Notes under the pieces: generated by a model | What the model saw: only the letters and a program-made list of their open reading frames with translations | Told to the model about the DNA's origin: nothing | Database searches by the model: none | Part shown: positions 1 to 8,010 of the stretch, piece by piece | Layout of the letters: each line of letters opens with the position of its first letter | How positions within the stretch are numbered: position 1 is the stretch's first letter | Translations under genes and position numbers: made by a program | Assembly (NCBI GenBank): GCA_012839095.1 | Contig: DUOA01000121.1 | Location: forward strand, 1 to 33,898 | Direction of reading: 5' to 3' | From: Clostridiales bacterium | GTDB taxonomy: Bacteria; Bacillota; Clostridia; Caldicoprobacterales; DTU083 | Length of the DNA: 33,898 nt

Positions 1-1442
1 GGAGTCGGTCCGGGCGTGGGTTCAGGTTTTCCCTCTCTGTAGTAGATGACACCCTGTATGGGTTGATAGTAGTTTCTTACAAACAATTCCTTGGAAACTC
101 TCTTCCCATTCTCATAAAGAAGGCGGTAAGTATTTACCTTATATCCCGTTCTTGATTTCACATGCACATATTCTCCGCCCGGCTTGGTTACATATTCACC
201 TTTCTTGTCGAGAACTCTTTTCGGCTCGGGGGCCTCTATGGTCTGGAGCAGCTCGGTTACCAGCTTGTATTGGCCGTTGTTGGGGATAGGCTCGCCATAG
301 ATAACCACATAGGCAAGGGTTCCGTTGCGGTAAGCCTGGATGAAGACGGGCGTATTCTTGTTGTTTCTGAATTTCAAATCCGCTCCCCCGTAGGAGACAG
401 TGGCATCCAGTCCCTTATCCAGATATGATATGGGGAAGGAATGGTGATAACGTTCAACTATCTCCAGGCCGGCCAGGGCTGCAGCATTAAATACCGTGGA
501 TGAGGCCTGACAAATGCCGCCGCCTACCGCATCCTTCATGCTCTTGTCCGCAGCAATCACCGGTGCTTCCCTGAAGCCCGCCTTTTCCGTACGACGGCCT
601 ACAATCCCGTTAAATGAAAACACCTCACCTGGATTTAGCTTGGTGCCGTTTATTTTTCGAAGAGCAAGTTCGATATTGTGCATGCGATTGCTTGAACTGC
701 CTGCCATATCGGTATGGAAGGAGACAATCCTGGAGGTGGCTTTTTCCAGATCAGCCAGGCGGACCTGGGCTTCCACCGGAATGGGTTCTATAACAACAGT
801 CCCCGGTTTGCCGGAATCAAAAATCTGCTTTACCTCTTCATAAAGGGATTCAGCATCCACTCTTTGCCCGTCTTTTTCAGGGGAGAAGCTGAACTTTTCC
901 TTTTTGTCAGGGAAGAAGGAAACATCTGCATCTATGGGCTCGATATACAGACTTTCGGCTATCTCCACAATATCATCATATATGAGACTGACATCCATGG
1001 TAAGGGTTGTGTCCATTCTGACTCCCTTATCCCGAATTTCCTCCACCTCATTGTATCGTTCCGACAACTCGCCTTGCCTTGCCAGCTGATATAGTTCATC
1101 CAGCTTTTCCCGCCAGTCTGTCCGGACCATAATGTCCTTGCTGGTAAAGACCCAGCTTTGATCTTCATAAACCAGTTCTGCCCTGAAATTTGCCAGCAGT
1201 TCTTCTTCCGCCTTTTCGAATCGTTCGGATGCTTCCTGCAGGGTCATGCCGCCCAGGGGCACATCGTCCAGTACAATTCCCTCATAAAAGGTATCGCGTT
1301 CAACAGTTTCGGTCATATGTGCCAGCCACTGTTCCTGCGCCTGCTTTTCAGCCTGTTTTTCCAGGTAGTTCTGATAGGCAAATCCACCGGTAAGCAAGGC
1401 TGCCATTAAAAGCAAACCCAGCAGAACATATGTCTTTTTCAT
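1..1442 (-). CDS. VanW-family envelope protein, 3' end beyond window
   Basis: The frame opens at an ATG at 1442 with a GGAGG ribosome site about 8 nt upstream and stays open to base 1, so the C-terminus is missing. It begins with a short basic stretch and a hydrophobic segment (about residues 4-24), indicating a signal anchor or exported protein. Residues about 50-250 resemble the peptidoglycan-binding-like region usual before VanW. The VanW core follows, with NPGEVFSFN and GGGICQASS (about residues 306-314) and a tyrosine/histidine-rich YHHSFPISYL. A G5-like segment and a proline/threonine-rich tail reach the edge. VanW proteins are linked to cell-wall functions, but their biochemistry is not established. 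It is the last visible gene of the kinase-GerMN-phosphodiesterase run and has its own promoter with a regulator-like repeat array. Confidence 0.9.
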   Translation of the reverse strand, partial: MKKTYVLLGLLLMAALLTGGFAYQNYLEKQAEKQAQEQWLAHMTETVERDTFYEGIVLDDVPLGGMTLQEASERFEKAEEELLANFRAELVYEDQSWVFTSKDIMVRTDWREKLDELYQLARQGELSERYNEVEEIRDKGVRMDTTLTMDVSLIYDDIVEIAESLYIEPIDADVSFFPDKKEKFSFSPEKDGQRVDAESLYEEVKQIFDSGKPGTVVIEPIPVEAQVRLADLEKATSRIVSFHTDMAGSSSNRMHNIELALRKINGTKLNPGEVFSFNGIVGRRTEKAGFREAPVIAADKSMKDAVGGGICQASSTVFNAAALAGLEIVERYHHSFPISYLDKGLDATVSYGGADLKFRNNKNTPVFIQAYRNGTLAYVVIYGEPIPNNGQYKLVTELLQTIEAPEPKRVLDKKGEYVTKPGGEYVHVKSRTGYKVNTYRLLYENGKRVSKELFVRNYYQPIQGVIYYREGKPEPTPGPT

Positions 1443-1480
1443 GCGGTTTCCTCCCAAATATAACGCTGATGCCAAATTTA

Positions 1481-1486
1481 ACTATA
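1481..1486 (-). promoter_or_regulatory. Candidate -10 box of the VanW gene (extended, no -35)
   Basis: On the minus strand TATAGT is preceded by TGG, giving an extended -10 (TGnTATAGT). At the normal 17-nt spacing the -35 position reads AAATTT, which does not fit the sigma-A consensus. A missing -35 is typical of promoters that need an activator. The predicted start is near 1474, about 32 nt before the ATG. Confidence 0.5.
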
Positions 1487-1518
1487 CCATATTTTGACGG
1501 CCAAAATTTGGTTTGGTT

Positions 1519-1546
1519 GTTACAAAAGCATTACATTCCTGTTACA
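1519..1546 (-). promoter_or_regulatory. Three 11-bp-phased TGTWAH hexamers upstream of the VanW gene (WalR/PhoB-type box)
   Basis: Read on the minus strand, hexamers TGTAAC (1546-1541), TGTAAT (1535-1530) and TGTAAC (1524-1519) are separated by exactly 5 nt each. All three match TGTWAH-N5-TGTWAH, the published WalR (YycF) recognition form, and the 11-bp period is general for OmpR/PhoB-family regulators. The array lies at about -45 to -72 from the predicted start and overlaps the stop codon of the preceding phosphodiesterase gene. A response regulator of this family is encoded at 6400-7083. The match is seen; binding is inferred. Confidence 0.65.
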
Positions 1547-2273
1547 ATTGGGAAGTAATCTCCCTGGCTGTATCCGGTACATTGGTGATGATTCCGTCTA
1601 CCCCGCCCAAAGCCAGCATCCTGATGTATTCAGGCTCATCTACGGTCCAGGCATTAAGGAGGATTCCATTCTCCCTGCAGCCTGTTATTATGGGAGGGGC
1701 AGCGCTGTAGAAGAGGGGGTGGATGGCCTCCGCCCCTATCCTCCTGGCATATTCCCATGGCTCCACCAGGCCGGCGGCATAGAGCAGGCCGATTTTCAGG
1801 GCAGGTTCCAACTTCTTTATCGCTAGCAGGCTGTAATGATTGAAAGAGGAAATGATAGATGTATCTATGCGATCAAATCGACGCAGGGCATCCACTATCC
1901 TGTCCTCAATTCCCTCATATAAAATAACACCGGATTTTATTTCGATATTCAGTATTCCGTCCCAGCCTTCAACCAGCTTCAAAAACTCATCCAGAGTCAT
2001 AATCCGCTCATCCCTGAACTCGTCACCAAACCAACTGCCAAAATCCAGCTTTTTAAGCTCTTCCAGTGTCATGTCACGGACAAGACCTGTGCCGTTGCTG
2101 ACCCTGTCCACCCTCTCATCATGACATACAACCACCTTGCCGTCCCTGGAAAGGTGTACATCCAGTTCAATACCTCCGGCCTGCATTTCCATTGCCATGC
2201 AAAAAGCCGCTTCCGTGTTTTCCGGCGCGTAGGCAGAAGCACCGCGATGGGCGTATATAACCGGTTTTTTCAA
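1542..2273 (-). CDS. Glycerophosphodiester phosphodiesterase family protein
   Basis: The 243-residue protein has the GDPD signature: H9-R10 in the HRG motif, E18-N19-T20 in PENT, E36 and D38 in ELDVHL, and H51-D52. These are the metal-binding and catalytic positions of GlpQ/UgpQ enzymes, which split glycerophosphodiesters into glycerol-3-phosphate and an alcohol. No signal peptide is present, so it should be cytoplasmic. A longer frame opens with GTG at 2288, directly after the upstream stop, but a GGAGGG site at 2286-2281 lies 7 nt before the TTG at 2273, so TTG is the better start. The gene is translationally close to the GerMN gene before it. Possible substrates are phospholipid head groups or teichoic-acid fragments; the sequence does not decide which. 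Confidence 0.9.
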   Translation of the reverse strand: MKKPVIYAHRGASAYAPENTEAAFCMAMEMQAGGIELDVHLSRDGKVVVCHDERVDRVSNGTGLVRDMTLEELKKLDFGSWFGDEFRDERIMTLDEFLKLVEGWDGILNIEIKSGVILYEGIEDRIVDALRRFDRIDTSIISSFNHYSLLAIKKLEPALKIGLLYAAGLVEPWEYARRIGAEAIHPLFYSAAPPIITGCRENGILLNAWTVDEPEYIRMLALGGVDGIITNVPDTAREITSQL

Positions 2274-2288
2274 AAAATATCCCTCCAC

Positions 2289-3806
2289 TCACTCTTCTTT
2301 TATCAGGGCAGGGTTGAATACAAAAGTATCCCTGAGAGAAATATCCATATAGGAATCCAAGACATCGCCGTCCACAGTAAACTGTACCTCCTGTATATCC
2401 ATGTCATTTACAGGATCGGTCAGAGTGTTAACCACTGCATAGATATCCCGGATAAACCTTCTGTTGTCCGGTTCAGCGCCTGTGAAATAATCAGCGGGAA
2501 CATCCACAACAGCCGTCTTCCCCAAAACCTTTACCTGAAAATCTTCAGGCTCAACATGAGGCGGAATAACCCGGACATGATTCTCTCCTATGGGATCAGA
2601 TGCCAGCTCGGACAGAATACGGGAAGCCGTTCTCAGCTCATTTCTGTCAACAGCCCGGTACTCAGGTGCCAGCAGCCCGCTGTTACCGTCGCCGAAATAA
2701 ACACGGATTTTCCTTCCCACCCTGGCAGGAAAATCCCCTGTTGTGAACTCCATATTAAGAGGTGTTTTGTAGACAGGCTCGTTAATGTATTCCCCTGTTC
2801 CGTTGTTATAATATATCCTGATGAAATGGATATCCGGCAAAGACAAACTGTATACCAGTGAGCTAATTATGGAATACTCCTGTTCTGCTCCTCCGGAAAA
2901 CTGACTTCGGAATTCCTTGGAAAAGTAAAGTGCAATACCATTTGTATCATTATTTCCCTGAACAAGTTCATATTTTTCCAAAATTGTTCCCTTGGGCAGT
3001 ATGGGGTGATAGCCTTCCCCTTCCGCCATGGGCCCTTTAATCAGTTCATTTACAATAGCCTCCGCATCCCCGCCCTTTCGAACCGTTATGGTTCTCACTT
3101 CGGGCAGAAGAAATTTACCTGAATAGTCCTGGAAAAACAGTTCACGATCAATCCTGCGCAATTCTGAATTGTAATAATTCTGTGCTTCCAGAGCCTTGAT
3201 TTCTGATACCACAAGGGGATACCGGCTCAGCAGACCCAAAGCTCCGGCTCTGGCATCGGATGTGTCTGTGATCTCACTGCCGTCAACATACAGTTTCACA
3301 TATTTATAAGCGCCCAGCTCCAGCAGGGAATTTACCAGGGCAGCCCTGGCCACTCCCGGATCTTTGGAACCGTAAAATTCAGCCGACAAATCCACATACA
3401 GGATATTGTCAGCGGATTCCACGCCGTTTACACGAACGTCCTCCGGCATAACCGGGCTGAGGCCGTTTGTCTCCGGCCCCTCAATCAGTTCTTTAAGGAC
3501 ATTCTCAGCCAAATCATCCTGAAAGTCTGAATCAGATGCCTTTCTTTGCTCGGCGGACAACTGCCCGGCTGCTTCATCAAGAAAATAAACGGTTATGCCG
3601 GTCTGCCTAATGGTAAGCATATCTATATTCGATTGACCCGAAATGTCTTCATCTGACGAATCTTCGGCTTCTGTTGACTGTTCCTTCTCCGATTGGTTCA
3701 GCCTTTTAATGTTATCATTTTCCTGCTCTGCCAGCTGCCCCGATGCACAGGCTGTCAGCAGTGCAATGAGGAGGACAATGCTCAGCAATCGTATTGCATG
3801 CGACAT
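2289..3806 (-). CDS. Lipoprotein with three GerMN domains
   Basis: This 505-residue protein starts with a lipoprotein signal ending in LLTAC (Cys20), so it should be anchored to the outer face of the membrane. An acidic, low-complexity linker (about 25-60) follows. Three similar units come next, at about 70-180, 222-342 and 366-485; each opens with a short strand (ITVYF, ELFFQ, IRVYF), carries a basic or proline-rich turn, a long helix and a closing strand. This is the GerMN pattern known from the spore germination protein GerM and LpqB-type lipoproteins. The usual count is one or two, so three is notable. An AGGAGGGG site precedes the ATG. The gene lies 37 nt after the second GerMN gene and directly before the phosphodiesterase. 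The ligand is unknown; a peptidoglycan-related role is inferred. Confidence 0.82.
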   Translation of the reverse strand: MSHAIRLLSIVLLIALLTACASGQLAEQENDNIKRLNQSEKEQSTEAEDSSDEDISGQSNIDMLTIRQTGITVYFLDEAAGQLSAEQRKASDSDFQDDLAENVLKELIEGPETNGLSPVMPEDVRVNGVESADNILYVDLSAEFYGSKDPGVARAALVNSLLELGAYKYVKLYVDGSEITDTSDARAGALGLLSRYPLVVSEIKALEAQNYYNSELRRIDRELFFQDYSGKFLLPEVRTITVRKGGDAEAIVNELIKGPMAEGEGYHPILPKGTILEKYELVQGNNDTNGIALYFSKEFRSQFSGGAEQEYSIISSLVYSLSLPDIHFIRIYYNNGTGEYINEPVYKTPLNMEFTTGDFPARVGRKIRVYFGDGNSGLLAPEYRAVDRNELRTASRILSELASDPIGENHVRVIPPHVEPEDFQVKVLGKTAVVDVPADYFTGAEPDNRRFIRDIYAVVNTLTDPVNDMDIQEVQFTVDGDVLDSYMDISLRDTFVFNPALIKEE

Positions 3807-3843
3807 TTCCGTCCCCTCCTTTCATACTGCTTGTTCACTTGTT

Positions 3844-4857
3844 CTATCGGTACTGACTGAACAGCACCGGCAGTCGTACTTTCCATATTCCATCCACCCT
3901 GTCCACTGTAAGTACCTCTGTTACTTCCTTCAGCAAATCCGAGGTCCTGTCGGTGTACTGTACAGTTACAAAGGCCTTGTCAAAAAGATACTCCTCTTCC
4001 AGTACCGGACTGCCCTCAAAAGCAATCATACCGCCCAGCATGGGAGGTATCTGGGTTTTAAGTTCATCCAGCGGAGGCAGGCTGCTTCCGTCCATGGTCC
4101 GGTTGGATAAAAAAGGATATATGAGATCCCATTCCGGATCAACAGTCAACCCGTTGAGTACAAATCTGACTGTCCTGGCAGGGGATTGATTCACATTCTT
4201 GTTTCTGAACAAGGCAACCATGGGAGAATCCGGATCCAGGCCCGGTGTATCCTGCAGAATCAGCTCTGCACCCATCTCCTGATAGGAATGCTGGGTATTG
4301 TTGACCAGCAGCTTTACCTGATTGATCCCGTCAAGAAAAGTAAGTGAATTAACAATGGAGTATATGGCCAGACGTTTCATCTCGGCCTGTACACCGGGGT
4401 AATCCTCCTCCGTGGTGTTCTCCAGGCCGGGAATGGCGGACAGATCGATGGGATGCAGAAAATCATCCGTCAGGTTGACAAAAACGGTATCACTTCGCCT
4501 GGTTATGTCTATGATATCCGTGCCCGGCGGCATAATTAATAATTTCTGGGAAGTCTGCGGTCCCTTGAGCAGTTCTTCCACTATAAGCTGCTCGGTGCTC
4601 TTTTTTTCCTGCATGACTATACGTTCCTCAGGCACCAGGAAATCCGCTATTTCATGTTTAAAGTACAGAACAATTTTTGTTTCCCTGGCTTGCTCATAGG
4701 GATCAATTGGCAGCGGAGTGCTTTCTGTATCCGGCTCTGCCGTACCGTTTTCACCCTGGTTGTTCAGCTGATTTCCCATAAAGCTGCTGCAGCTTGTCAG
4801 CAACAGCAGACCTGCAACAACCATAAGCCATACAATAGATTTTTTGATACTATTCAC
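3844..4857 (-). CDS. GerMN-domain lipoprotein
   Basis: The 337-residue protein has a basic N-terminus, a hydrophobic segment and the lipobox LLTSC (Cys23), so it should be a membrane-anchored surface lipoprotein. One GerMN domain is clear at about residues 60-180 (KIVLYF, VEELLKGP, MPPGTDI, VFVNLTDDF, VKLLVNN). The remaining 150 residues are less clear; the end, with a WKVRLP strand, may be a degenerate second unit or another small domain. The start ATG has an AGGTG site 6 nt upstream. It lies between the histidine kinase and the three-GerMN gene, where WalRK operons of other Firmicutes carry yycH and yycI. The region before it holds a phased hexamer array. Confidence 0.8.
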   Translation of the reverse strand: MNSIKKSIVWLMVVAGLLLLTSCSSFMGNQLNNQGENGTAEPDTESTPLPIDPYEQARETKIVLYFKHEIADFLVPEERIVMQEKKSTEQLIVEELLKGPQTSQKLLIMPPGTDIIDITRRSDTVFVNLTDDFLHPIDLSAIPGLENTTEEDYPGVQAEMKRLAIYSIVNSLTFLDGINQVKLLVNNTQHSYQEMGAELILQDTPGLDPDSPMVALFRNKNVNQSPARTVRFVLNGLTVDPEWDLIYPFLSNRTMDGSSLPPLDELKTQIPPMLGGMIAFEGSPVLEEEYLFDKAFVTVQYTDRTSDLLKEVTEVLTVDRVDGIWKVRLPVLFSQYR

Positions 4858-4871
4858 CTGCCTTGTGAATC

Positions 4872-4877
4872 ATTTTA
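4872..4877 (-). promoter_or_regulatory. Candidate -10 box upstream of first GerMN gene
   Basis: TAAAAT on the minus strand is preceded by TGA, an extended -10. The -35 position at 17-nt spacing is weak (ATGAAT). It could give the lipoprotein-phosphodiesterase genes a separate start from the kinase operon. The phased hexamers at 4888-4926 run through the -35 region. Confidence 0.35.
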
Positions 4878-4887
4878 TCAGACGGTT

Positions 4888-4926
4888 TTTACAAATTCAT
4901 TAAGCAAGCATAACATTCCCGTTAAT
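4888..4926 (-). promoter_or_regulatory. Four-hexamer 11-bp-phased array upstream of first GerMN gene
   Basis: On the minus strand ATTAAC (4926-4921), TGTTAT (4915-4910), CTTAAT (4904-4899) and TGTAAA (4893-4888) are each separated by 5 nt. The second and fourth match TGTWAH fully, the others at 4 of 6 positions. The spacing equals that of the array before the VanW gene. The edge nearest the -10 box is about 10 nt away here and about 32 nt away there, a difference of 22 bp or two helical turns. This is a second candidate target of the OmpR-family regulator. Confidence 0.5.
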
Positions 4927-4928
4927 CG

Positions 4929-6413
4929 TCATAATTCGATGTCAATCAAAGGATTGTAGGGAAGCTCTATATAAAAGGTGGTTCCCTTGTTTTCTTCGCT
5001 TGACACCCTTATAAAACCGTTATGCAAAAGGACAATGCGGTTGGCAATGGACAAGCCCAGCCCTGTTCCGCCGGTGGAACGGGACCTGGCCTTATCCACG
5101 CGGAAAAACCGATCAAAGATGCGGTTGATATCTTCCGGGGCAATGCCGATTCCGGTATCGCTTACCTTGACCACACCATATTCAGGCGTGTTATATACCT
5201 CTATAGTTACCCTTCCGCCTTCCGGAGTATATTTTATTCCATTGTCAATTATATTGGAAATTACCTGCTGGAGCTTAAGCCTGTCGCCCTGAACGACAAC
5301 CTCCTCCTCGCTTATATACTCCAGGCGGATTTTCTTTTGATCCGCCAGGAGCTGCAGGCCCTTTATGGTTCTTAAAGCCAGTTCATTCAAATCTACAGGT
5401 TCCAGCCTGAATTGACTGCCGGCACCTCTCTTATCCATCTGGACCAAGACTAGAAGATCGGTAATAATAGCATTAAGCCTGTCTATTTCAAAATTAATAT
5501 CGGACAAAAACTCCCTGTAGATAGCCGGATCGTCTACCTCCATTCCCAGCAGGGATTCAGCCAGTATCTTAATGGCACTGAGAGGGGTTTTCAGCTCATG
5601 GGATGCATTGGATACAAACTCATTCCTGGCATTGTCCAGGTTCTCCAGTTTTTCACTCATAATATTGAAGGCTTCTCCCAGCTGACGCAGTTCCCCTCCG
5701 CCCCGTATATTAACCCTTTGATTCAAATGGCCTTTACTCATCTTCGTTATGCTGGCGGTCAGTTCCTGGATGGGATGGGTGATAAAACCTGATAGAATCA
5801 GGCTTATAAGAATAATCGACAGACTTATGATGCCGGAGAAAAAAACAATGGTTTTCTGTATGTTTTTGAGAACGGCTTCGATTCCATCCAATGAAGTGGA
5901 CATAAACACCATGCCGATGATTCCCTCTGTATAGTGGGTAATAGGGGCATAGGCATAAAGAACCCTTCTGTTTACAGGAGGATCCCCGGTCGTGATGTAT
6001 AAATCCCTGGCGGGAACAAAGCTGCCCTCCAAAACACCGGCCACTTCCGCATAATCTTCCTTCAGATTTCTGCGAAGCAGACTGGTGCTTTGATAGGAAT
6101 CCTGTTCAACAATGCCGTTCTTGTTGAGAATAAGTATTCTGGTGGATTCCGCCTCAATCTGATCTATTTCATTACCAAACTCCCTTATCTGATAGTATAG
6201 ATTGGGATCCTTGCCATGATACCCGTTTGCTATGATCTGAGCCAGTTGGATGGCATATTTCTGATAAGATGTCTTCTTGTCTTCAATCAAGTGCTGTTCA
6301 AGGATCTCCATTATGGACAGATTGATGATGAAAAAACCGATACCGATGACCAACAGATAAGCAAAGGCAATCCTCCAGCGCAAACTGGAAAAAAAGTGCT
6401 TATTTATCTGCAA
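4929..6413 (-). CDS. Membrane sensor histidine kinase (WalK/PhoR type)
   Basis: A transmembrane helix lies near the N-terminus (about residues 13-35), followed by an extracellular region of about 150 residues, a second helix (about 190-210), a HAMP segment, a HisKA helix with the phospho-acceptor in SHELKTPL (about H272), and an ATPase domain with N box (IIDNGIKYTPEGG), G1 (DTGIGI), F box (FDRFFRVD) and G2 (GTGLGL). All catalytic motifs are intact. No PAS domain is visible between HAMP and HisKA, unlike typical WalK. The frame overlaps the end of the regulator gene. The start is uncertain: TTG at 6425 or TTG at 6413, the latter about 12 nt after a GGGGAG. It should phosphorylate the adjacent regulator. 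Confidence 0.92.
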   Translation of the reverse strand: MQINKHFFSSLRWRIAFAYLLVIGIGFFIINLSIMEILEQHLIEDKKTSYQKYAIQLAQIIANGYHGKDPNLYYQIREFGNEIDQIEAESTRILILNKNGIVEQDSYQSTSLLRRNLKEDYAEVAGVLEGSFVPARDLYITTGDPPVNRRVLYAYAPITHYTEGIIGMVFMSTSLDGIEAVLKNIQKTIVFFSGIISLSIILISLILSGFITHPIQELTASITKMSKGHLNQRVNIRGGGELRQLGEAFNIMSEKLENLDNARNEFVSNASHELKTPLSAIKILAESLLGMEVDDPAIYREFLSDINFEIDRLNAIITDLLVLVQMDKRGAGSQFRLEPVDLNELALRTIKGLQLLADQKKIRLEYISEEEVVVQGDRLKLQQVISNIIDNGIKYTPEGGRVTIEVYNTPEYGVVKVSDTGIGIAPEDINRIFDRFFRVDKARSRSTGGTGLGLSIANRIVLLHNGFIRVSSEENKGTTFYIELPYNPLIDIEL

Positions 6414-7083
6414 AATAATACCCAACTCCCCATTTGGTAAATATAAATTCCGGCTGGCTGGGATTCTTCTCTATCTTTTCCCGTAGGCGGCGGATATGAA
6501 CGTCAACTGTCCGCAGATCTCCAAGGTAGTCATATTTCCAGACAATTTCAAGCAGGTTTTCCCGGCTGTACACCTTTCCGGGGTTGGTGGCAAAAAGCTG
6601 CAGCAGGTCAAACTCCTTGGCTGTCAGATTTACATCCTTTCCATCAATAAGAACACTCCGGTTGGCAAGATTAATCTCCATATTCTTGAAGTTTATTACC
6701 TCTTCCTTGCTGCCTGAACTGCTCAGTCTCCGGAAAAGGGCCTTGATTCGGGCTTTCAGTTCCAGGATGTTGAAGGGCTTGGTTATATAATCGTCTGCAC
6801 CGTAATCCAGGCCGAGAATCTTGTCCATGTCCTCGCCTTTTGCGGTAAGCATGATGACCGGTACCCTGGAGCGCTCCCGGATACGTTGAAGAACTCCCAG
6901 TCCGTTCAGCTTGGGAAGCATCACATCCAAAATAATCAGATCATATGGATTGCTGTTAAATTTTTCAATCGCTTCCTCCCCGTCGTATGCGGCATCTATC
7001 TCATAACCATCCTGTTTCAGGCTGAAGGAAAGGCCTTTCACAATGGCAGGTTCATCGTCCACAATCAGTATTTTCTTTGCCAT
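6400..7083 (-). CDS. OmpR-family response regulator (WalR/PhoP-like)
   Basis: This 227-residue protein has a receiver domain with acidic pocket D9-D10, phospho-acceptor D53 (LIILDVMLP), T80 and K102, followed by a winged-helix DNA-binding domain (about 130-227) ending in RTVDVHIRRLREKI and a GVGYYF hairpin. A longer frame begins at 7101, but ATG at 7083 is preceded by AAAGGA at a normal distance and gives the family-standard MAKKILIVDDE start. It overlaps the kinase gene at its 3' end, so the pair is co-expressed. WalR (essential wall regulator) and PhoP (phosphate) are hard to tell apart from sequence alone; the phased TGTWAH sites nearby and the cell-wall neighbours favour a WalR-like role. 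Confidence 0.93.
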   Translation of the reverse strand: MAKKILIVDDEPAIVKGLSFSLKQDGYEIDAAYDGEEAIEKFNSNPYDLIILDVMLPKLNGLGVLQRIRERSRVPVIMLTAKGEDMDKILGLDYGADDYITKPFNILELKARIKALFRRLSSSGSKEEVINFKNMEINLANRSVLIDGKDVNLTAKEFDLLQLFATNPGKVYSRENLLEIVWKYDYLGDLRTVDVHIRRLREKIEKNPSQPEFIFTKWGVGYYFADK

Positions 7084-7120
7084 AACATCGTATCCTTTCA
7101 TCTCATACTAATTTATGAAT

Positions 7121-7149
7121 AGTTTACCATAGCAGCCCTCTAAAATCAA
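7121..7149 (-). promoter_or_regulatory. Sigma-A-type promoter of the two-component operon
   Basis: On the minus strand TTGATT (7149-7144), a 17-nt spacer and TAAACT (7126-7121) form a promoter, with TGG directly before the -10 box. It lies 37 nt before the regulator ATG. A single TGTAAA half-site (7164-7159) lies just upstream, but its 11-bp-phased partners do not match, so autoregulation is not supported. Confidence 0.55.
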
Positions 7150-7202
7150 TTTTGTCCATTTACAGCTTTTCCATACTTTTCCTGAAGAGGCGCCGGCAAT
7201 CA

Positions 7203-7853
7203 CTATCTCACGCAAATTTCATCTTTCAGATTATCAAAGGTCTTTTCACCGATTCCGGAAACATTCATTATCTCCTCAATTGTCTTGAATCCGCCGTGCT
7301 TTTCCCTGTACTCAATGATTCTGGCAGCCTTTGCCGGGCCTATGCCCGTTAAGCTTTCCAGCTGTTTCTGATCCGCTGTATTGATGTTGATTTTTCCTCT
7401 TTCCGTCTCCTCCCCCGACTGCAGGGCAGGAATATCAGCAGGTATCTCCTCTCCGACAGCAGGTATGTAATACATCCCTTCATCCTTAACCCTCACGGCC
7501 AGGTTAATACGGTTCAGGTCTGCCTGGGGTGAACAGCCTCCGGCTTGTTTGATGGCATCATCCAGGCGTTGGCCTGCCGTCATGGCATACACGCCCGGCC
7601 GCTTTACCTGGCCGGTTATATATATCATGATTATTTCAGGCTCTTCTGTTTCTTCAGGCCTGCCTTCCTTCTCCGCATCAGCCGGATCCGCTGTCGAATC
7701 AGATCCATGAACCCATTGGTCAACCGGCAGGTCTTCCGGTGCACCTTTTGCATTATGCCCGTATTCCATGTATATCAGTACACAGGATATGAGCAGTATG
7801 GCAGCGCCGAAAATGAGTAAGACTCTCTGTTGAATCCTGTCAAAATGAAACAT
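7203..7853 (-). CDS. comEA: ComEA-like membrane-anchored DNA-binding protein
   Basis: The 216-residue product has an N-terminal transmembrane anchor (about 11-29), an acidic linker, a SLBB domain (about 75-135, with GQVKRPGVYAM) and a C-terminal pair of helix-hairpin-helix motifs (about 153-216, with ININTAD, LTGIGPAKAARII and VSGIGEKTF). This is the ComEA architecture of Gram-positive bacteria, in which the extracellular HhH domain binds DNA during uptake. No comEB or comEC is present here, so competence is not shown. Many non-competent Clostridia carry a similar protein. An ATG at 7871 is also possible, but the one at 7853 follows an AGGTGG site. It is transcribed away from the carboxypeptidase gene. 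Confidence 0.88.
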   Translation of the reverse strand: MFHFDRIQQRVLLIFGAAILLISCVLIYMEYGHNAKGAPEDLPVDQWVHGSDSTADPADAEKEGRPEETEEPEIIMIYITGQVKRPGVYAMTAGQRLDDAIKQAGGCSPQADLNRINLAVRVKDEGMYYIPAVGEEIPADIPALQSGEETERGKININTADQKQLESLTGIGPAKAARIIEYREKHGGFKTIEEIMNVSGIGEKTFDNLKDEICVR

Positions 7854-8010
7854 ATTACCACCTGGTTTCATCTTTGATTCTTATAGTATTCGCCAAAGAT
7901 CCTTAAATTCCTTTCGGTTTCAATTTCTTCCAATATAGTTGCTCATAAAGCTGCTCATACTGTATATTTTTCCGGTATTTATGCAACAATGTAAAATATT
8001 ATTTATTCAG

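Noticed and set aside
162-1409. Several plus-strand frames across the VanW gene
   Set aside because: They lie opposite a continuous minus-strand frame with VanW motifs and have no family features or ribosome sites.
2121-2861. 246-residue plus-strand frame opposite the three-GerMN gene
   Set aside because: It is antisense to a lipoprotein gene with a lipobox and domains; the translated frame resembles no protein and is rich in rare residue runs.
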